From Clostridia bacterium (lineage in GTDB: Bacteria > Bacillota > Clostridia > Oscillospirales > Acutalibacteraceae), in contig CAAEBW010000127.1 in the NCBI GenBank assembly GCA_900754145.1, forward strand, positions 1 to 10,301: 10,301 nucleotides of DNA, read 5' to 3'. The notes below the pieces were generated by a model, which was not told the DNA's origin, made no database searches, and saw nothing but the letters and a program-made list of their open reading frames with translations. Shown here one piece after another: positions 7,239-10,301 of the stretch (positions are counted from its first letter, which is position 1; each line of letters starts with the position of its first letter). Both the position numbers and the translations under genes were made by a program.

Positions 7239-7263
7239 TGCTGTCACCTCACTTGTTAGGAAG

Positions 7264-7292
7264 ATTATACCATACATTTGCACAATGTGCAA
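7264..7292 (-). promoter_or_regulatory. Promoter of the S23-like cassette
   Basis: On the minus strand TTGCAC (7292-7287) is followed after exactly 17 bp by TATAAT (7269-7264), preceded by TGG (extended -10). Transcription would start near 7257, leaving a leader of about 20 nt. The -35 box is one arm of the palindrome TTGCAC-AAT-GTGCAA (7278-7292), which is also the first hairpin of the array upstream. Confidence 0.82.
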
Positions 7293-7486
7293 TATCTCAC
7301 GCGAATGCGTGTATTTGCGTCGCAGACGCAACATCGTTGGCGAAGCCACATCGTTTGTGCGAAGCACAACACTGTTTGCCAAAGGCAACCTCGTTTTGTG
7401 TCCGTATTCGGACAATGATGTTGACCTAACAGTCAAATGATGTTGCGAGTAAACTCGCAAACGATGTTGTGTCCTTGCGGACACAA
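7278..7486. repeat. Array of ten different mini-hairpins with conserved linkers
   Basis: Ten short palindromes follow each other almost without gaps. Arms are: TTGCAC (7278), CACGC (7298), TTGCGTC (7315), TGGC (7338), TTGTGC (7355), TTGCC (7376), TGTCCG (7399), TTGAC (7421), TTGCGAG (7443) and TTGTGTCC (7467), each paired perfectly with its complement after a loop of 3-6 nt (GAA in two of them, AAA in one, otherwise variable). Most stems begin TTG and end CAA although their inner bases differ. From the third hairpin on, linkers are CATCGT, CATCGT, CACTGT, CCTCGT, then TGATG, ATGATG, ACGATG, so the second half carries the reverse complement of the first. The array fills the space between the tRNA terminator and the S23 promoter. 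Function unknown. Confidence 0.85.
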
Positions 7487-7490
7487 ACAC

Positions 7491-7522
7491 AAAAAGAAAA
7501 CACTTCCCAAAAGGAAGTGTTT
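7491..7522 (-). terminator. Terminator of the tRNA operon
   Basis: AAACACTTCC (7498-7507) and GGAAGTGTTT (7513-7522) form a perfect 10-bp stem with a 5-nt loop. On the minus strand it runs into TCTTTTTG just after tRNA-Cys. A T run (7524-7528) also exists on the plus strand, so it could work in both directions. Confidence 0.85.
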
Positions 7523-7527
7523 CTTTT

Positions 7528-7602
<75 letters not shown>

Positions 7603-7610
7603 GTATTGAG

Positions 7611-7652
7611 TTTTTTAAAAAAGTAGGACGCTTAAGGTTTATTAAGCGTCCT
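7611..7652 (-). terminator. Terminator between tRNA-Gly and tRNA-Cys
   Basis: AGGACGCTTAA (7625-7635) and TTAAGCGTCCT (7642-7652) form a perfect 11-bp stem with a 6-nt loop; reading leftward it is followed by AC and six T residues. It lies immediately after the CCA end of tRNA-Gly. Confidence 0.85.
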
Positions 7653-7653
7653 A

Positions 7654-7729
7654 TGGAGCGGATTACGAGGCTCGAACTCGCTACCTCCACCTTGGCAAGG
7701 TGGCGCTCTACCAGATGAGCTAAATCCGC
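7654..7729 (-). tRNA. tRNA-Gly (GCC)
   Basis: 76-nt cloverleaf with encoded CCA: acceptor stem GCGGATT/AATCCGC, D-arm AGCTCATCTGGTAGAGC, anticodon loop TTGCCAA giving GCC, T-loop GTTCGAGCC. Confidence 0.96.
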
Positions 7730-7738
7730 ATAACCATT

Positions 7739-7814
<76 letters not shown>

Positions 7815-7825
7815 AAATGGGCAAA

Positions 7826-7902
7826 TGGCGACCTGGATGGGGCTCGAACCCACGACCTCTAGCGTGACAGGCTAGCGTTCTAACCAACTGAACTACCAGG
7901 CC
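7826..7902 (-). tRNA. tRNA-Asp (GTC)
   Basis: 77-nt cloverleaf with encoded CCA: acceptor stem GGCCTGG/CCAGGTC (one G-U pair), discriminator G as expected for Asp, anticodon loop CTGTCAC giving GTC, T-loop GTTCGAGCC. Confidence 0.96.
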
Positions 7903-7906
7903 ACAT

Positions 7907-7982
7907 TGGTGGGAACAACAGGGCTCGAACCTGTGACCCTCTGCTTGTAAGGCAGATGCTCTCCCAGCTGAGCTATGCTCCC
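7907..7982 (-). tRNA. tRNA-Val (TAC)
   Basis: 76-nt cloverleaf with encoded CCA: acceptor stem GGGAGCA/TGTTCCC, anticodon loop CTTACAA giving TAC, T-loop GTTCGAGCC. It is the first gene of the leftward tRNA operon, about 40 bases after the predicted transcription start. Confidence 0.96.
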
Positions 7983-8026
7983 ATCTGTGTACCGCCCGGA
8001 GCTATCACTCACCGGCGACAAGCAAT

Positions 8027-8055
8027 ATATTAACATAAGACTACTTATTTGTCAA
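8027..8055 (-). promoter_or_regulatory. Promoter of the tRNA operon
   Basis: A consensus -35 TTGACA (8055-8050, minus strand) is 17 bp from TAATAT (8032-8027), preceded by TGT (extended -10). The -35 overlaps the last codons of hslO (CTT GAC AAA), and no terminator separates hslO from the tRNAs, so read-through from the hslO operon is also possible. Confidence 0.88.
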
Positions 8056-8944
8056 GTGTTTTTTCTGATTTTTTTCGATTAATTATTTTTTGTATTTCCG
8101 CTCGGTCAAATACATAGGCTTTTTCGCAAAAGCTGCATTTGATTTCGACCTCGGGCATTTCCTCGCATATGCTTTCAAGCTCAGAAAGATTAAGGGAGGC
8201 GAGGGTTTTTTCGGTGCGCTCTCTCGAACAGCGGCATTTATAGCCGACCTCATTTTCAGATAGCACCTCTGTCTCAAAGCCGTCAAGCATAGCCTTTAAA
8301 ATGTCAAGAATATCTTTTCTCTCATCTAACTGCTCGGTTACGGGGCGCGCGTTTTTAAGATTTTCCTCAAGGCGGGAGATTGTGCTCTCGTCCGCGGCGG
8401 GGAGAAGCTGTATAATATAGCCGCCCGCCTTTTTAACCGAAAGGTCGGGATTTACAAGCACGCCTAAGGCGCATACGGTAGGTATCTGCTCGCTTACGGC
8501 ATAATAAGAGGTGATGTCCTCCGCAATTTCGCCCGATACTATCGGGACAAAGCCGCTGTAGGGCTCCTTAAGCCCTAAATCCTTTATCACAAAAACATTT
8601 CCGTCGGTTCCCACCGCGCCCGAAACGTCAAGCTTTCCGTTCGCTTTAAGCGGAATTTCCACAACGGGGTTTACGGCATAGCCGCGCACAAAGCCCTTGG
8701 AGTCGGCGACAGCGGTAACAGCTCCCGCGGGACCGCCGCCGTCTATCTTAACCGTGACGGTGTCCTTTTCGCCCTTCAGCATATTTCCCATCATAGAAGC
8801 AGCGGTGAGCAGTCTGCCTAAAGCCGCCGTTACTACCGCGGAGGTTTTGTGAAGCCTCTCCGCTTCGGCGACAATATCGGTGCTGTCGATAGCCGAAGCC
8901 ATAACCGCCCCGTCGCTTGTAATACATCTTATGAGCTTACTCAT
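8045..8944 (-). CDS. hslO: Hsp33 redox-regulated chaperone
   Basis: A 299-residue cytoplasmic holdase that is switched on by oxidation. In the reduced state four cysteines hold zinc; oxidants such as hypochlorite or peroxide form disulfides, release the zinc and unfold the C-terminal part to expose a client-binding surface. The zinc site is complete: C237-x-C239 and C270-x-x-C273 with 30 residues between the pairs, in YKCRCSRER and IKCSFCEKAY. The N-terminal domain has the usual features (VKIDGGGPAGAVTAVAD at 65-81, RGYAVNP, GKLDVSGAVGTDG at 103-115). The length matches the family. The start overlaps the end of the methyltransferase gene by 8 bp, with AGAGGAA as ribosome-binding site inside that gene, so it is the third gene of the yerC operon. 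Confidence 0.96.
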   Translation of the reverse strand: MSKLIRCITSDGAVMASAIDSTDIVAEAERLHKTSAVVTAALGRLLTAASMMGNMLKGEKDTVTVKIDGGGPAGAVTAVADSKGFVRGYAVNPVVEIPLKANGKLDVSGAVGTDGNVFVIKDLGLKEPYSGFVPIVSGEIAEDITSYYAVSEQIPTVCALGVLVNPDLSVKKAGGYIIQLLPAADESTISRLEENLKNARPVTEQLDERKDILDILKAMLDGFETEVLSENEVGYKCRCSRERTEKTLASLNLSELESICEEMPEVEIKCSFCEKAYVFDRAEIQKIINRKKSEKTLDK

Positions 8945-9698
8945 TATTTGTTTCCTCTTTTTTTCTTGTTACATATACCGCCCGTTCGGTGTATTCCCAG
9001 GCGGGCTTGTCGGTCATATCGTCGTATATTTTTAAAATTTCAAGCCCCGCCGAGTCGAGAGCCGCGGTCAATTCCTCCTCGGTGTAGGGGCGCTCCGAAA
9101 AGTCCTCGGAGCTTCGTTTATAATATTCGCCGTCCCTTGTGAAAAAGTCAAGCGAAATGTTGGTAACGCCTGTTTTTTCATCGGTGGAATTCTGCCACGC
9201 ACAGAACACATCATCCTGCTCTATAATAAAGGTATTGTCGGCAAGTATGAATTTATGCTTAAAAACCGTGTTTACATCAAATATAAAGAGTCTGCCCTCC
9301 TCAAGAAAGAGGGAAACCCGTGCGATTGCCTTACACAGCTTCTTGTAATCGGTGATGTGGTTGAGGCTGTCAAGACAGCAGACTGCACCGTCAACCGTGC
9401 CGTAAAGGTCAAGCTCCTCTGCCTTCTGGCACAAGTACAGCACGTCCGTGCCGCGATTTGCGGAGTTCTCCCTCGCCGCGGAAAGCATTTCCTCCGACAT
9501 ATCGACCCCGATTACCTCAATGCCGTTTAAGGCTAACTCGTTTGAAAAGCCGCCCGTGCCGCAGGCAAGGTCCAAAATAAGCTCGGGTACGCGGTCGTAT
9601 TCCTTAAAAAGCTGTAAAAGCCTTTTTGTACGCGCCTTATAATCGACGTCGCTCATAAGTCGGTCGTAAACAGGGGCAAAATTATCGTACTCACTCAT
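8937..9698 (-). CDS. Class I SAM-dependent methyltransferase
   Basis: A 253-residue Rossmann-fold methyltransferase. Motif I, which holds the S-adenosylmethionine, is ILDLACGTGGF (41-51); the acidic residue ending strand 2 that binds the ribose is D66 in VIGVDMSEEML; motif IV-like VDGAVCCLDSLNHI lies at 102-115, and strand 5 is RLFIFDVNT (136-144). The N-terminal YDNFAPVYDRLMSDVDY is typical of the small-molecule or UbiE/TylM1-like group. The substrate cannot be told from the sequence. It overlaps yerC by 8 bp upstream (ATGAGTGA) and hslO by 8 bp downstream, so the three genes form a translationally coupled operon. Confidence 0.9.
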   Translation of the reverse strand: MSEYDNFAPVYDRLMSDVDYKARTKRLLQLFKEYDRVPELILDLACGTGGFSNELALNGIEVIGVDMSEEMLSAARENSANRGTDVLYLCQKAEELDLYGTVDGAVCCLDSLNHITDYKKLCKAIARVSLFLEEGRLFIFDVNTVFKHKFILADNTFIIEQDDVFCAWQNSTDEKTGVTNISLDFFTRDGEYYKRSSEDFSERPYTEEELTAALDSAGLEILKIYDDMTDKPAWEYTERAVYVTRKKEETNNE

Positions 9699-9969
9699 TT
9701 GACTGCTTTAACCTCTCAAATGCCATTTTATAGCCGTTATTTATAGAACGCCCTACGCGGCTTATTGTCGCGGTGCTCGCGCCCGTTTGCTCGATAATCT
9801 CGCTGTAAACCCGCTTGTTGTAAAGCATTTCGGCTACCGTAAAGCGCTGTGCTATCGCCTGAAGCTCCTTTGGGGTGCAGGCGTCGGCGAAAAACTGGGC
9901 GCACTCCTTTTTGTTTTTAAGGGTCAGTATCGCGTCAAAAAGTCGGTCTAAGGAATAATTTTTATCCAT
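9691..9969 (-). CDS. yerC: YerC/YecD-family TrpR-like DNA-binding protein
   Basis: A 92-residue protein with the all-helical Trp-repressor fold. The YerC/YecD group is common in Firmicutes; its targets are not well known. Recognisable are the helix CTPKELQAIAQRFTVAEML (31-49), typical of this family, and the helix-turn-helix at about 55-74, YSEIIEQTGASTATISRVGR, followed by SINNG. It starts 26 bases or so downstream of the predicted transcription start with AGAGGT as ribosome-binding site, 7 bases before ATG. It is the first gene of the operon with the methyltransferase and hslO and has a divergent neighbour, the sbcD-like gene. It may regulate its own promoter region, but no operator was identified. 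Confidence 0.92.
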   Translation of the reverse strand: MDKNYSLDRLFDAILTLKNKKECAQFFADACTPKELQAIAQRFTVAEMLYNKRVYSEIIEQTGASTATISRVGRSINNGYKMAFERLKQSNE

Positions 9970-10007
9970 TTTGAAACCTCTTATAAAGAATTTTGGTCAC
10001 CTCAAGA

Positions 10008-10036
10008 ATTTTACCACATTAAACCCGTAAAGTCAA
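10008..10036 (-). promoter_or_regulatory. Promoter of the yerC-methyltransferase-hslO operon
   Basis: On the minus strand TTGACT (10036-10031) is followed after 17 bp by TAAAAT (10013-10008), preceded by TGG (extended -10). Its -35 lies 9 bp from the -35 of the divergent promoter. Confidence 0.85.
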
Positions 10037-10045
10037 ATAATAGAC

Positions 10046-10074
10046 TTGAATAAGGCTCAAAAAAATGTTAAGAT
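10046..10074 (+). promoter_or_regulatory. Promoter of the sbcD-like gene
   Basis: TTGAAT at 10046-10051, a 17-bp spacer and TAAGAT at 10069-10074, preceded by TGT (extended -10). It lies back to back with the yerC promoter, and the leader to the ATG at 10096 is only about 15 nt. Confidence 0.75.
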
Positions 10075-10095
10075 GAATTCAAGGGAAGTGAAAGA

Positions 10096-10301
10096 ATGAA
10101 TACTGTTAAAATTCTGCATTGCGCGGATATACATATAGGCGCGGCTGAGAGCTTTTTGGGCGCCGCCGCGGGCAATAGGAGATATGAGACCCTTTTGACC
10201 TTTGAGCGGATAATCGATACCGCGGCTGCCGAGGGCGTCCGTATTATTGCCGCCGCGGGGGATATTTTCGATTCAAACGCGGTCGAGGAGGGTCTTGCGA
10301 A
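10096..10301 (+). CDS. SbcD/YhaO-like DNA repair exonuclease, 3' partial
   Basis: The first 68 residues of a calcineurin-like metallophosphoesterase of the SbcD/Mre11 type, which with an SbcC/Rad50-like ATPase processes DNA ends. Two of the metal-binding motifs are visible: D11-x-H13 in ILHCADIHIG and G55-D56 in AAAGDIFDSNAV, with D56 and the typical F-D after it. The start at 10096 is supported by AAGGGAAGTG (10081-10090) and a well-spaced promoter. The gene runs off the window, so I cannot say whether it is SbcD itself or the YhaO variant, nor see the ATPase partner that usually follows. Confidence 0.88.
   Translation, partial: MNTVKILHCADIHIGAAESFLGAAAGNRRYETLLTFERIIDTAAAEGVRIIAAAGDIFDSNAVEEGLA

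Noticed and set aside
7278..7486. CRISPR array
   Set aside because: There is no constant repeat with unique spacers: here the palindromic units vary and the short linkers are the conserved part. No cas gene is present.
6879..7486. Diversity-generating retroelement (Avd-like four-helix protein plus repeats)
   Set aside because: No reverse transcriptase and no template/variable repeat pair can be seen within the window.

Overview
The window looks like chromosomal DNA from a Gram-positive, low-to-mid GC Clostridia-type bacterium (Oscillospiraceae/Ruminococcaceae-like). The reasons are consensus sigma-A promoters, many with an extended -10, strong purine-rich Shine-Dalgarno sites, U-tract terminators, CCA encoded in every tRNA gene, and a yerC-methyltransferase-hslO gene order. 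This placement is inferred from gene content, not from a marker gene.

Layout. (1) 1-382: the 3' part of a small heat-shock (Hsp20) gene and its terminator. (2) 411-5880: a TetR-family regulator with its own promoter and terminator, then an apparent operon of three genes: a six-helix DUF308/HdeD-like membrane protein, a 12-helix MMPL/RND-type transporter, and a membrane-anchored protein with long x-x-x-Leu-x-x-Gly heptad repeats. The operon ends at a strong terminator and is probably an envelope or efflux system controlled by the regulator. (3) 5980-7486: an accessory stretch. It holds a large serine recombinase cut off after its catalytic domain, an inverted repeat, a leftward two-gene cassette (S23-type four-helix-bundle protein plus a translationally coupled 42-residue ORF), and, just upstream of the cassette promoter, a 209-bp run of ten different mini-hairpins. 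(4) 7491-8055: a leftward tRNA operon, Val-Asp-Phe-Gly-(terminator)-Cys, with its promoter inside the 3' end of hslO. (5) 8045-10036: a leftward operon yerC-methyltransferase-hslO in which each pair of genes overlaps by 8 bp. (6) 10046-10301: a divergent promoter and the start of an SbcD-like exonuclease gene.

The backbone regions are ordinary. The most unusual part is the hairpin array. Its stems differ in sequence but keep their pairing, they are joined by 5-6-nt linkers, and the linkers switch to their reverse complement halfway along (CATCGT on the left, ACGATG/ATGATG on the right). It lies next to an S23-family gene. The window contains no complete mobile element, CRISPR array or reverse transcriptase.
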